A stretch of 53,275 bases of DNA from contig JAQCFG010000007.1 of assembly GCA_027618255.1 (NCBI GenBank), forward strand, positions 1 to 53,275, read 5' to 3'. Below are positions 32,475 to 41,594 of this stretch, piece after piece. A model generated the notes under the pieces. The model was not told where the DNA came from and made no database searches. It saw only the letters and a list, made by a program, of their open reading frames with translations. Position numbers and translations under genes: made by a program. This DNA is from Cyanobacteriota bacterium. GTDB lineage: Bacteria; Cyanobacteriota; Vampirovibrionia; LMEP-6097. Numbering within the stretch: the stretch's first letter is position 1; each line of letters starts with the position of its first letter.

Positions 32475-33287
32475 TTAGAGAATAATAAAGCCTGCAAGTA
32501 TTATTCTATAAACAATAAACCAAATCAAAGAATTGCTCTTAAGAAACTTGATCATAAAATCAATAGCCAGATAACCTGCAACAAAGCTCACAAGAAATCC
32601 AATTCCTAGCTCTTGATAGTCAAGATTAGTTATCGGGCTAGTGAGAAGATCTTTGAGAGCTAAAAGTCCGGCCCCAGCAATAGCAGGCAAGCCAACTATA
32701 AAAGAAAAACGAGCTGCTTGCTCTCTATTGAGCGTGGCAAAAAGTCCAGCAGAGATTGTTGAACCAGAACGCGAGACTCCTGGAAATAAAGCAAGGCATT
32801 GCATTATGCCGATGAAAAATATTTCTGTGTAACCAAGATCGGTAATCTCTTTATTACTGATTTGTTTTTTGGAATAACGATCAGCAACAAACATCAGCAA
32901 AGATCCTAGTACTAGAGTAATTGCAATTCCCATGCTTGAGCGCACCAAGTCCGAGCCAAAGAAATCCTTGAAACTAAAACCAACTGCAATAGCTGGTAGG
33001 GTTGCAAGTAATATAGCTAGTGCGAGTTTGCGGTTGATTTTATTGTCTTTGCTGGATTGCTTCGCTACGCTCGCAATGACGAGCCCTGAAAGCATCGCTA
33101 GTATCTCTTTGCGAAAATAAATTAGTGCAGCGAGTAAAGTGCCCAGATGCAAGAAGGCATCCATGTCTAAGCCATACTCTGTTAGTCCTAGCAAACGCGG
33201 TGCTAGAGCAAGATGTGCTGAGCTACTGACGGGCAAGAATTCGGTGAGTCCTTGGATTATACTTAGTAAGATGATGTCAAAGTTCAT
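32475..33287 (-). CDS. uppP: Undecaprenyl-diphosphatase (BacA/UppP)
   Basis: UppP dephosphorylates undecaprenyl diphosphate so the lipid carrier for peptidoglycan and LPS can be reused. The 270-residue polytopic membrane protein has the catalytic GLTEFLPVSSSAHL motif and GVSRSGSTI. Residues 70-79 (VIASVAKQSS) are encoded by a dispersed palindromic repeat in a loop between membrane helices. It follows trmD by 8 bp and is probably in one operon with it. Confidence 0.96.
   Translation of the reverse strand: MNFDIILLSIIQGLTEFLPVSSSAHLALAPRLLGLTEYGLDMDAFLHLGTLLAALIYFRKEILAMLSGLVIASVAKQSSKDNKINRKLALAILLATLPAIAVGFSFKDFFGSDLVRSSMGIAITLVLGSLLMFVADRYSKKQISNKEITDLGYTEIFFIGIMQCLALFPGVSRSGSTISAGLFATLNREQAARFSFIVGLPAIAGAGLLALKDLLTSPITNLDYQELGIGFLVSFVAGYLAIDFMIKFLKSNSLIWFIVYRIILAGFIIL
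33051..33086. repeat. Palindromic repeat inserted in frame in uppP
   Basis: GATTGCTTCGCTACGCTCGC, then AATGAC, has inverted ATTGC/GCAAT ends. It encodes IASVAKQS in the UppP loop. I recall this sequence type as a dispersed repeat in unrelated genomes; that is memory, not a search. Confidence 0.7.
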
Positions 33288-33295
33288 GATTTAAG

Positions 33296-34099
33296 TTAGT
33301 TTAATAAGTCCCCTCGTTTCTGGCGAGTTAGTTTGATTGCCTCAGCTAAACGCCACAAGAATATTTTTTTGTGATCACCTGATTCCAGTATCTCTGGTAT
33401 CTTTTCTCCGCGAAAATCAGCAGGACGAGTGTAATGTGGGTGTTCTAATAACTGAAGCTCTTCAAGCTCTTCACGACTAATACCAGTTTCTTCAAGGAAA
33501 TTAGTCATTTCTTTTTTGCTGACTTGCAGTTCTTTGAGCTTCTCTAGATAGTTGAGTTTACTAAAACTTTCTTCTTTAAGACTTTCCGGGTCTCCTAATA
33601 CTCCAGGTATATGTCTCACTGTTGCATCAATGATGCTGAGAGCAGCAAGCTCACCGCCCGTTAAAACATAGTCACCAACAGAGATTTCCATTGTGGCTCT
33701 GTCTCTGATTCTCTGATCAAAACCTTCGTAGCGCCCGCAAAGGATGACAAGCTGCTTTTTTGTAGAAAGCTCGCGGGCGAGTTCTTGATTAAATGGAATA
33801 CCAGATGGACTTGTTACTATTATTTCCATGGTCTCGGGATGGGGAGCTGGCGTAACGCAATTATCGGAGTTCAGAACGACCTCAGCAAGGCAATCAATCC
33901 ATGGTTGTGGACTCAGCACCATCCCAGCCCCGCCACCATAAGGCGTATCATCGACCTTATGATGTTTGTCTTTTGAGTAATCACGAGGATTGTGAGTCTT
34001 GAGTTGGTAGAGATTTTGTTTTAGTGCAAGACCCAGAATACTTGTTTGACAATAATTCTCAATTAACTCCGGGAAGAGACTTAGTACATCAATTTGCAT
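33296..34099 (-). CDS. trmD: tRNA (guanine-37-N1)-methyltransferase
   Basis: TrmD methylates G37 of tRNAs reading CNN codons and prevents frameshifting. From ATG 34099 the protein has 267 residues and starts MQIDVLSLFPELIENY. The SPOUT knot motifs YGGGAGMVLSPQPW, LCGRYEGFDQRI and SVGDYVLTGGELAALSIIDA are present. It overlaps the upstream lipoprotein gene by 11 bp. It is not in the usual rpsP-rimM-trmD-rplS operon. Confidence 0.96.
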   Translation of the reverse strand: MQIDVLSLFPELIENYCQTSILGLALKQNLYQLKTHNPRDYSKDKHHKVDDTPYGGGAGMVLSPQPWIDCLAEVVLNSDNCVTPAPHPETMEIIVTSPSGIPFNQELARELSTKKQLVILCGRYEGFDQRIRDRATMEISVGDYVLTGGELAALSIIDATVRHIPGVLGDPESLKEESFSKLNYLEKLKELQVSKKEMTNFLEETGISREELEELQLLEHPHYTRPADFRGEKIPEILESGDHKKIFLWRLAEAIKLTRQKRGDLLN

Positions 34100-35141
34100 G
34101 CTTGGCTTTTCCTTTGCGAATATAGTTGTGGTCTTGAGCAATTTGAGTTAAGAGGTCTAGTTTGTTTTGATCTAAGTTAGTGTCAAAGCTTAATTTGTTG
34201 AGACTTTCAGCTAGAAAGCCATAGAGGATATTTTTCTTGGTGATTTGGTTGAGATGCTGTTGTATTAGAGTTATAGACTCGTCTTTATTGTTCTTGAGGT
34301 AGTCTAGGATGGCATCTTGTTCTTTGACAAAGTCGTCAACTATCTTAGTATTTTTATTGTAGAAATCTTCATCAACCACAAGTAGGGCGGCAGGGAATTG
34401 ATTGATGAACTGTAATTGATGATGAATAAAATCGTTTTCATTACCTTCAAGCTCATTGACCAAAATATTGCTGGAATGAAAGGATAGTTTGCTTAGATTG
34501 GTGTAGCCCTTTCCTTCTAAGATCGTGCCCCAAGGTTCTGCAACGAAGGCAGCGTCAATATCACCAGTAAAGAAGACAGTTTCAAGTTCTGCTGGATTGA
34601 CTGCAATGTATTGAAGTCGTTTAGAGAATTTGATAGTTGGTGGTTCAAGCATCTGCTTCATTTCAGGACTGAGCTTTTTGTATCTGGCTTTCTGTTCTTT
34701 TGTTTGTGCTACTAAGTACTTGGCAAGCAAGTCTTGAGTATTGCCAATTTGCGGGATACCGAGTTTCTTGATTTGGAAATCTTTGCCTATTTGATACTTG
34801 TCACTAAGTATCAAACTATTAGCGCCGCTACTACTGAGTTTGAGAAGCTTGAGCTTAACTCCTTTGCTTAGTGCGTTAAGGTAAGGACCGGGACCGATAT
34901 AGGCAATATCCAGATTCTTGGTGATTAAGGCATTGAGCAGATAGCCACCAGAGCTAAAATACTGAGTCTCAACATTGGTAAAAGCTCGGCTTTCAATACC
35001 AATCATTGCAACAGCGTGACTGACGTTAAGTAGATAGCCAAGTCTTAGTTCTTGTGCGTTTTCTTTAGTTTTGAAACTAGTACAAGATGCCAAGAATACG
35101 CATACTAATAAGCATACAAATTTTAAATATGAATTACGCAA
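34089..35141 (-). CDS. ABC transporter substrate-binding lipoprotein (NitT/TauT-like)
   Basis: The protein resembles SsuA/TauA/ThiY-type binding proteins. After the signal peptide come LRLGYLLNVSHAVAMIG, NLDIAYIGPGPYLNAL and a second lobe with DIDAAFVAEPWGTIL. The lipobox is LASC. I chose TTG 35141, which gives a compact signal peptide (MRNSYLKFVCLLVCVFLASC) and starts 10 nt after the rplC stop; the longer frame to 35198 would overlap rplC. Substrate is unknown and no permease or ATPase gene is adjacent. It may bind an oxyanion, amine or pyrimidine precursor. Confidence 0.8.
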   Translation of the reverse strand: MRNSYLKFVCLLVCVFLASCTSFKTKENAQELRLGYLLNVSHAVAMIGIESRAFTNVETQYFSSGGYLLNALITKNLDIAYIGPGPYLNALSKGVKLKLLKLSSSGANSLILSDKYQIGKDFQIKKLGIPQIGNTQDLLAKYLVAQTKEQKARYKKLSPEMKQMLEPPTIKFSKRLQYIAVNPAELETVFFTGDIDAAFVAEPWGTILEGKGYTNLSKLSFHSSNILVNELEGNENDFIHHQLQFINQFPAALLVVDEDFYNKNTKIVDDFVKEQDAILDYLKNNKDESITLIQQHLNQITKKNILYGFLAESLNKLSFDTNLDQNKLDLLTQIAQDHNYIRKGKAKHAN

Positions 35142-35151
35142 AGTTGAAGGA

Positions 35152-35829
35152 CTAAGCGTCTTTATTATAATGATTCCAAGATTTAACACAACGAGCACTA
35201 AATCTAAGTATAGAACCTTTTTTACCAGGTACAGGACCTCTGACTAGTAGAAGACGGTTTTCTGCATCATATTTAACCACTTTAGCTTTAGCAATCGATA
35301 CTTGTTTGTTACCCATTCTACCTGGCATACGTTTTCCTTTGAATACACGTCCAGGAGAAGTACCTGCACCAGATGAACCAACTTGTCTTTTGGATTTTGA
35401 ACCATGGCTGTTTCTACCAACGCTCATATTGTGTCTTTTGACACCACCCTGAAAACCTTTACCAATAGAGGTTCCAGTAATTTTGACGGTTTTAAGATCT
35501 TTGAAGAATTCTTCTATGTCGATTGCGTCGCCGACTTTGATTCCTTCGATAGCTTCATGAGTTCTAAATTCAAAGAACTTGCTCAAACTAGGCAAGTTAT
35601 CTTTTTGTAATTTGGCAAGTTGTGGCTTTTTAACCAGCTTGTCTCTTTTGGTAAAGTTGCCCACTTGAATTGCAGTGTAACCATCACGTGCTTGGGTTTT
35701 GATATCAGTTACGATATTTTCAGATATTTCTACTACTGTTACTGGAATTACGTCTCCGTCTTCACCAAAAATTTGGGTCATTCCCACTTTTTTGCCTACT
35801 ACTCCATAGTCTTGTGTTGTTGTGGCCAT
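35152..35829 (-). CDS. rplC: 50S ribosomal protein L3
   Basis: L3 is an early-binding 23S rRNA protein near the peptidyl transferase centre. The 225-residue protein has VGKKVGMTQIFGEDGDVIPV, the rRNA loop GFQGGVKRHNMSVGRNSHGS and GRMGNKQVSIAKAKVV. AAAGGAG lies 7 nt before ATG 35829, one of the best Shine-Dalgarno sites here. Unusually it stands alone: rplD, rplW and the rest of the S10 operon are absent, and a lipoprotein gene follows. Confidence 0.97.
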   Translation of the reverse strand: MATTTQDYGVVGKKVGMTQIFGEDGDVIPVTVVEISENIVTDIKTQARDGYTAIQVGNFTKRDKLVKKPQLAKLQKDNLPSLSKFFEFRTHEAIEGIKVGDAIDIEEFFKDLKTVKITGTSIGKGFQGGVKRHNMSVGRNSHGSKSKRQVGSSGAGTSPGRVFKGKRMPGRMGNKQVSIAKAKVVKYDAENRLLLVRGPVPGKKGSILRFSARCVKSWNHYNKDA

Positions 35830-35846
35830 GATATTCTCCTTTGTTT

Positions 35847-35870
35847 TCCGTCTTCGTTTCACTACGACGC
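35847..35870. repeat. CCGTCTTCG..CTACGACG repeat upstream of rplC
   Basis: CCGTCTTCGTTTCACTACGA with following CG resembles the inverted repeat at 12368-12390 between the trx lipoprotein and trpS. In both cases it lies in a promoter region. Confidence 0.4.
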
Positions 35871-36011
35871 GACTACGGTTTTAGCACAGCAACCCCATGG
35901 CTGGGACTTCATGCCTTTGTACAATAGGTATTTTAGCTTTTTGAGCAATGACGGATTCTTAAGACAATATTGAGGTCATATCTTGATAGGGTTTTTCTTG
36001 AATTTGCGTAA

Positions 36012-36036
36012 TATAATAGAAATTCGATCAAAGGAG
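36012..36036 (+). promoter_or_regulatory. -10 box and strong ribosome-binding site of the hexokinase-like gene
   Basis: TATAAT (36012-36017) predicts a start near 36024. AAAGGAG (36030-36036) lies 9 nt before the ATG at 36046. This is a conventional leader, unlike the leaderless genes nearby. Confidence 0.65.
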
Positions 36037-36045
36037 ATTGTAAAT

Positions 36046-37497
36046 ATGTCTAATTTAACAATTATTAATCGTGGTGCTGTTCGTAACATCCAAGAAGTTA
36101 AAAAGGTACTTGATGATAGAGAGACTTTGGCTGAAACAGGTCAAGTAGGAGGTACTAATGTCAGGGCTGCTATTGCAACTGTGCCAAAGGGTTTAAGCAA
36201 CCCGAGTATTGATCATATTAGAGTTGATACTTTTGTGCTTGAAGGTAAAGATGCCTATGAAGAGTCAGGGTATACTGCTTTGCGTAAAGATCTTGCTCTG
36301 TTGAGAGATATCAGTGCATTGACTGTTGAGAAGGCTCATCAATGTGCTCGTAATCTCAAGATGCTTTTTGGTTTTTCTGGAGCTCCGGTTACTAATCATG
36401 AATTTATGACAAGGAATCTGGTTGCGTCTTTTATTGAAAATGAAGATAGAGGACTCTTCTTTATACCGAATGTTAAAGCGTTTTCTAATGATGGAAAGAA
36501 TGCATATTTATTAGACCTGCCCAATATGATGAATGGAGCACTTCCTCAAGTGCAATCAAGGTACAAATTTGAAAATAACCAGGGTCAGGAAAGAAAGGAA
36601 TGGTATTCACCAGAAGCTATTCAAGCGAGAAATGACAAAACTGCTTCTATTAAAGTTGTTAACGATGCAGTGGCACATGTTAGATTTCAGGCTGACAATT
36701 ATAGTCAAGGAGCAAGTTTGTTGCACTTGGTAATGTCGACAGGAGCCAATACAGCAGTAGGATACAAGAAACAAGATGATGAACTAGGAAATTTCCAGAA
36801 ATCATTTAATATGGAATCTGGGCATGTTCCTTTCTCGGAACTTTTTGAAGACGCAAGTAAATCACCCTTGATGATTAGACAAGACTGCTTTGAAGATGCG
36901 ACATTCGAAAAAGTTATGGCTGGTGGTAATTCTAATAATCCTCGAACAGGCTTGGCTGGTTTGGTGAGAGATTTAAGGGAACAGCATGGATTAATATCTG
37001 AGTTTGTAGAGAAGGCGAATTATGGATATGCTTTGCTTATAGAATCTGCTCTTGGCGACAATAATAATATCAGCGTGGATGAAATATTAAAGAGTTCACT
37101 TTTCATTGATAAAGATGTTACTCAAGATTTAAATCAAGCTATTGAAGAAGCCGCAATCAACGGAGACAAGTTTGCAAAAGTGCTCACTGCAATTTGGGCA
37201 TCAGACTTAGCTAAAGCGGTTAATGGAATTGCAGCTAGTGCCAAAGTGAGTTTGGCTGCTGATCATGATGTCAAGTTTAACTTCTCAATGAATGGAAGTG
37301 TTGCTTATGGTTTATTAGACAACGACTCGTCAGAGCTTGATTACCTTAAAGAGATTTTTGCAAAAGGCTTAGATGCTGAGTGCTTTATTAAAGAAAATGA
37401 TATTACCATGTTGAATGCTTCAAGACCAGCAGCAGAGATGGACGGACTAGTAGAACAAGCATACAAGTTTGCTGTAGCTGCTGTTCAAGCTGCTTAA
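36046..37497 (+). CDS. Divergent eukaryote-type hexokinase-like protein
   Basis: The 483-residue product follows the hexokinase motif order. GQVGGTNVRAA matches the phosphate-1 loop (DLGGTNxR) with Asp changed. GFSGAPV follows. VVNDAVAHV matches LINDTTGTL and keeps the catalytic Asp. VMSTGANTAV matches the GTGxN loop with Gly changed to Ser. NMESGHVPF matches NCEYGSF. ATFEKVMAGG matches FEKMxSG. FSMNGSVAYG matches the DGSVY loop with Asp changed to Asn. This is the hexokinase fold with altered phosphate loops, so activity is uncertain. It has its own promoter and converges on the transporter fusion with a 4-bp overlap. Pgi lies nearby, consistent with glucose use. Confidence 0.75.
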   Translation: MSNLTIINRGAVRNIQEVKKVLDDRETLAETGQVGGTNVRAAIATVPKGLSNPSIDHIRVDTFVLEGKDAYEESGYTALRKDLALLRDISALTVEKAHQCARNLKMLFGFSGAPVTNHEFMTRNLVASFIENEDRGLFFIPNVKAFSNDGKNAYLLDLPNMMNGALPQVQSRYKFENNQGQERKEWYSPEAIQARNDKTASIKVVNDAVAHVRFQADNYSQGASLLHLVMSTGANTAVGYKKQDDELGNFQKSFNMESGHVPFSELFEDASKSPLMIRQDCFEDATFEKVMAGGNSNNPRTGLAGLVRDLREQHGLISEFVEKANYGYALLIESALGDNNNISVDEILKSSLFIDKDVTQDLNQAIEEAAINGDKFAKVLTAIWASDLAKAVNGIAASAKVSLAADHDVKFNFSMNGSVAYGLLDNDSSELDYLKEIFAKGLDAECFIKENDITMLNASRPAAEMDGLVEQAYKFAVAAVQAA

Positions 37498-39530
37498 CCC
37501 TTCGCAAACTCCTTAACCTCACCGACATAAGGAATAAATCCTTGTTGTACTTCTTGAGGAAGATCAATTAGTGAGTAGTCTTGCGAGCTAACAAACATCA
37601 AAGCTTGTTTGCCTTTGCCAACCAAGTCACCTGTTTTGGTTTCAATGATTTGGTGCTCGAGAGTTACAAATTTGCGATTGTATTCACCGATTCTGATTTT
37701 GATTAGCACTTCAGTAAATTCATTAATTTCTTTTTGGAACTTGTGATCAATACTGCGTGTAAGAATCAAGTAATCTGATTTATTTGGATCAAAGTCTGGA
37801 ATTACGTGTGCAAAAAACAATTCGCGAGTTTTACCAACCCACATTAAGTACATTGCAAAATAAACATTGCCAACGGAGTTGGTGTCTTGGTAAGTCGGGA
37901 TGAATTGATGTACAAACCAGTTGTCGTGTATGTAGCAACCCTTGATACTGACTGGCTTAGCGCCGTTAGGTAGGGCGTCATTACTGTTGTAGTGAATCTC
38001 TTGGGCTCTAAACTCTTCTATGTTGATGTTTTGGTTTTGACTAAGTATTTTGGCTTCTGTTGGGATAGCTTTGTTACTGCTTTTTTTTGCTTCACAGATC
38101 CAACCATAAATAAAAGCAAGAATTGCAGCGATTGCCATTAGTAGTGTGTTTTCGGTGAAGTAACCAATACCAAAAATTGCGATGCTGGAAAGTGCCGTAG
38201 AAAACAATCTAAGAGCAGAGAACTTGGAGCTACTGTCTTCTGTTTTAGCCATCTTGCGATAGAAACAAACTGAATAAACCAAGAAGAATGAAGCAAAGAA
38301 AGCAACATAGTACTCAAGCTCGAATCTAAAGAACTGAATCAAATTAGGGTCAAAGCTGGCTATGAATTTGCCAAACTCCGTGAAGTGCATAGTGCTAATT
38401 GCAGCAACTATACAAAGTGTGAACCAAGGAATGGCTGAACTGATTAGCGTGCTTGGAATAAAGGTAAAAATCAATCCCTTAGCATCTTTAACGAGCGATT
38501 CTGTATACCACTTGTAGGCTATATAGCCACTGTCAAAAGTGGCAAGTGCCGCAAGTCCAATAAAGACCATGTAAGAACCAAGTAGGATATTGAAATCTGG
38601 ATAGTTACTGAGTACCTGGGTGATTGTATCTTTGACAGGATAGAGTAAACTGCTTGGATCAATTGTTGAGAGGCTGGTGATTAAGCCAGCATGGCTTTGT
38701 CCAAATTGATGGCAGGCAAGCGCCAGTGAACCGTCTACCATTATCACGCACCAGAAAATCAAACCGCCGATGATATAAGACTTGGCTACTGAGCCGCCTT
38801 CTTTATTGATTTGTACAACTCTGTGCCAGTTTTGTAAATCCAACCACGGACCGCAGAGAAAGCCCAGTAAGACCGGGATCCAGTATGCAAATTCACTAAT
38901 GCCGTTTTTGAATTGATAGAGACCTGGGTATTGGCTAGCATCATTAAACCAACCTAATAAGCCTGGAGTCAGTGATAATTCTGCTTTGAGTCCTTGTGAA
39001 CCAGAGCTAAGAGCTGCTTTGATCATTGATTCAGAGCTAAAAAGTTCTGAATTCAATATTATCAATGCGGCAGTGAGCATGATTACTGCATAAAAAGCAT
39101 GTAAGTATTTGATCCTAGTAATAGGAAACTCTTCTCCCAAGAAAATTACCGCACCAATTAACATCATTCCAACAAGAAACGAAAATATTCCAAGAGGAAG
39201 GGTGATGTATTTAAGTAAGCAGTAGATGGTAAGAGTGATTGCGACGAATTGATAAAACAAAAGAGCAAATTTGAAACTCTTGGCTTGCGTCAAGAATTTA
39301 TTCTCAAACTCCTCTGGGTTTTGAGATTTTTTGATTAGTTGATGATTCACTAGTCCAAAAATTGTTAAACCAACGGCGTCAATAGTTGCAAACTTGATTA
39401 AGTCATTAAAGCCAAATTGAATTGCAACTTGAACTGCAAAAAATAAACCTAAACCCCAAGTCCAAGTTAGTGCTACTGAGTTGCCCCAAAGTAGGTTGTT
39501 CCAAGACTTCATTAGTGGATTTTTAGTCAT
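37494..39530 (-). CDS. Polytopic membrane transporter-like protein fused to a hot-dog thioesterase
   Basis: The 678-residue product has about twelve hydrophobic helices in residues 1-470, resembling a secondary transporter (GLGLFFAVQVAIQFGF, IPVLLGFLCGPWLDLQNWHR). After a linker, residues 535-670 form a hot-dog domain. FIPTYQDTNSVGNVYFAMYL followed by MWVGKTRELFF matches acyl-ACP/CoA thioesterases of the 4HBT class, including the CalE7/DynE7 group with its NxVGNVYFxxY motif. The fused gene would couple membrane passage to thioester hydrolysis; the substrate is unknown. It converges on the hexokinase-like gene with a 4-bp overlap and follows pgi on the same strand. There is no frameshift or stop between the parts. 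Confidence 0.75.
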   Translation of the reverse strand: MTKNPLMKSWNNLLWGNSVALTWTWGLGLFFAVQVAIQFGFNDLIKFATIDAVGLTIFGLVNHQLIKKSQNPEEFENKFLTQAKSFKFALLFYQFVAITLTIYCLLKYITLPLGIFSFLVGMMLIGAVIFLGEEFPITRIKYLHAFYAVIMLTAALIILNSELFSSESMIKAALSSGSQGLKAELSLTPGLLGWFNDASQYPGLYQFKNGISEFAYWIPVLLGFLCGPWLDLQNWHRVVQINKEGGSVAKSYIIGGLIFWCVIMVDGSLALACHQFGQSHAGLITSLSTIDPSSLLYPVKDTITQVLSNYPDFNILLGSYMVFIGLAALATFDSGYIAYKWYTESLVKDAKGLIFTFIPSTLISSAIPWFTLCIVAAISTMHFTEFGKFIASFDPNLIQFFRFELEYYVAFFASFFLVYSVCFYRKMAKTEDSSSKFSALRLFSTALSSIAIFGIGYFTENTLLMAIAAILAFIYGWICEAKKSSNKAIPTEAKILSQNQNINIEEFRAQEIHYNSNDALPNGAKPVSIKGCYIHDNWFVHQFIPTYQDTNSVGNVYFAMYLMWVGKTRELFFAHVIPDFDPNKSDYLILTRSIDHKFQKEINEFTEVLIKIRIGEYNRKFVTLEHQIIETKTGDLVGKGKQALMFVSSQDYSLIDLPQEVQQGFIPYVGEVKEFAKG

Positions 39531-39618
39531 AACTAATAATATTGTAGCGTATTCACATTATTTTAGATTTCTTCAGCAAATGACGCATTATAACTGAGTG
39601 AAGGCGGATGACCAATGC

Positions 39619-41511
39619 TTATGCACTAAGGGCAAAGTTCCTGACTGACTCTGGTGTGAGTTCGTTTTTACCTGTCTTGAAGGCTTCAACTCCATCTTGA
39701 TAAACTGATCGCTGTACATTATTTCTAATAGTTCTAGGTACTTCTTTACCGAGCTCAACGAAGTTGACTGGAATAGTTTGATCTGACTGTGCTGAACCAT
39801 CTTCTATATTATCCTGTAATCCAGCTTGAACTACTGTTGTTAGCATATCTCTCATTAAGAGATAGCCAATATTGTATTCATTGATATCATCCATGATAGT
39901 CGTAACCACAGGGTTCTTTCTATTGTCACGCAAGTGAGCAGCGAGCGGCAATGCTAGCTTGGTGATAGTTTCTTGGTGTAATGAAGTTCTAGCAACATCT
40001 TCGAGTTCAGGAAGATCGTGGTTGCTATGAACCATATCGTCATGATCTCTCTTGCTGATAACTTGTTCAAAAACTAATCTGTGTTTATCGTTTCGTCCCA
40101 CTCCTTCAATAGTTGAGTGTTGGAATAATGGACCAGTTGTATTAATTATTGCAAGTGCATCGACTCCATTGTTCTTAGCCTCGTCGCCTTTGGAATTACT
40201 TTCTCCAGCTAGCTGTTCTTTGACACGCCCAGCTTGAGCTAACCTATCTGTGTAGGAAGCAACAAACTTGGCATCAAACTTGCCTGATCTTGCTGCAAGA
40301 GTATCAAGCAAAGCAAGTTTGCCCACTTCTGAATTTTGTATATCTTTTTCTGCAAAGAATTCATCTATGGCAGCTTGAGAGCCAGCTTTGAATTGATCAA
40401 GCTTGAGACCCTTGAGTGCTGCTGGTAGCATACCTACAGCCGTTAAGAAGGAGAACCTACCACCAACTCGATCTGGGTGTTCTACTACTTTAGGTTTAGT
40501 TCCTGTTTTCTTCAGAATACTATCAGCCAGTTTGCGTAATGTACCTGTACCTGGTTCAGTAACAAAAACAGCTTGCTCTGCAAATTGTCTTAATGCCGCT
40601 TCTTTGTCGCCGTGATGTAATTTGGTTAGATGATCTAGAATACTTTGAACTACGTGTTTGACTTCAAAAGTGCCGCCTGATTTGGAGATGATCAGAAAGG
40701 CTGTTTTGTTGTTTAGCTGTTTAGTTTCATTAGCTTGAATTTGCAATGACTTGAATTTAGATTTGAGACTGGCTGAATCCGTACCATCCATGACTTCCAT
40801 CTTGAAATTATTTCCAAGTCCTCCTTGAGGGAAGGTATCATTAATGACTTTGGGGAATTGAGAAGAGCCGCCCATGCCCATGACTAGAGCTTTGTTGAAA
40901 CCCTCTTCATGAAGTGAATCAGCAACTTGCTGAGCTTCAGCCATACTTTGAGTTATGACGCCATTAATATCCAACCATTTGAAGTATTCAAGCCCAGCCT
41001 CAGAGTTATTTGCATTAGCTAATGCTGTTTGAGTTTGCTGGAATCTATTGTTATAAGTTTGATAATCAGCACCTTGTACAAACGCAGCTAAACCGCCCGT
41101 GGTGATACTGTCAACAAAGGCGTCATCAACTAGAGTGCTAACTCCTTGTTCTTTGATAGTTTGATTTGGAAAAAATGCTGCAAAATATTTATCCAAGACT
41201 TGTTCTTTGAATTTAATTACTAGATTAGACAATAAAGTTTGTAGCTTATTTCTTAATGTGATAGGGAGGTATTGATGTTGCGCATTAGGCATTTTAGGCA
41301 TTATAGTTGTCAGATTAGAGTCCATTTTTGACAGCGCTTCAAAGCTTGATCTAACGCTAGTTGCGTCAAAGTTAATTACCTGTCCATCATCGCTAAAATA
41401 GTCTTTGATTTCTGGCCAAGCACCTGTAGCAGTTTTGACTTGAGCAAACTTACTACCTTGTTCGTAATTAGTTTTCGCAAGTGTATTAAGTATGGCTGTT
41501 ATTGTTGACAT
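39619..41511 (-). CDS. pgi: Glucose-6-phosphate isomerase, long form
   Basis: Pgi interconverts glucose 6-phosphate and fructose 6-phosphate. At 630 residues it is longer than the usual 450-550, mostly through an N-terminal extension of about 150 residues. The sugar-isomerase core is clear: VMGMGGSSQFPKVI, LIISKSGGTFEVKHV and HPDRVGGRFSFLTAVGMLPA. AAAGGAG precedes the ATG at 41511 by about 11 nt. It lies upstream of the transporter fusion and near the hexokinase-like gene, giving a small sugar-catabolism neighbourhood. Confidence 0.93.
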   Translation of the reverse strand: MSTITAILNTLAKTNYEQGSKFAQVKTATGAWPEIKDYFSDDGQVINFDATSVRSSFEALSKMDSNLTTIMPKMPNAQHQYLPITLRNKLQTLLSNLVIKFKEQVLDKYFAAFFPNQTIKEQGVSTLVDDAFVDSITTGGLAAFVQGADYQTYNNRFQQTQTALANANNSEAGLEYFKWLDINGVITQSMAEAQQVADSLHEEGFNKALVMGMGGSSQFPKVINDTFPQGGLGNNFKMEVMDGTDSASLKSKFKSLQIQANETKQLNNKTAFLIISKSGGTFEVKHVVQSILDHLTKLHHGDKEAALRQFAEQAVFVTEPGTGTLRKLADSILKKTGTKPKVVEHPDRVGGRFSFLTAVGMLPAALKGLKLDQFKAGSQAAIDEFFAEKDIQNSEVGKLALLDTLAARSGKFDAKFVASYTDRLAQAGRVKEQLAGESNSKGDEAKNNGVDALAIINTTGPLFQHSTIEGVGRNDKHRLVFEQVISKRDHDDMVHSNHDLPELEDVARTSLHQETITKLALPLAAHLRDNRKNPVVTTIMDDINEYNIGYLLMRDMLTTVVQAGLQDNIEDGSAQSDQTIPVNFVELGKEVPRTIRNNVQRSVYQDGVEAFKTGKNELTPESVRNFALSA

Positions 41512-41594
41512 TTAGAATATACTCCTTTGTAAATAAACTCAAGTAGATAATAGCCCAATGGGTATTGTTATGCAACCCGTATGGCTAGGGAGAA

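Noticed and set aside
35620-35973. 117-codon plus-strand frame over the rplC start
   Set aside because: Antisense to rplC with Cys/Phe/Tyr-rich random-looking sequence.
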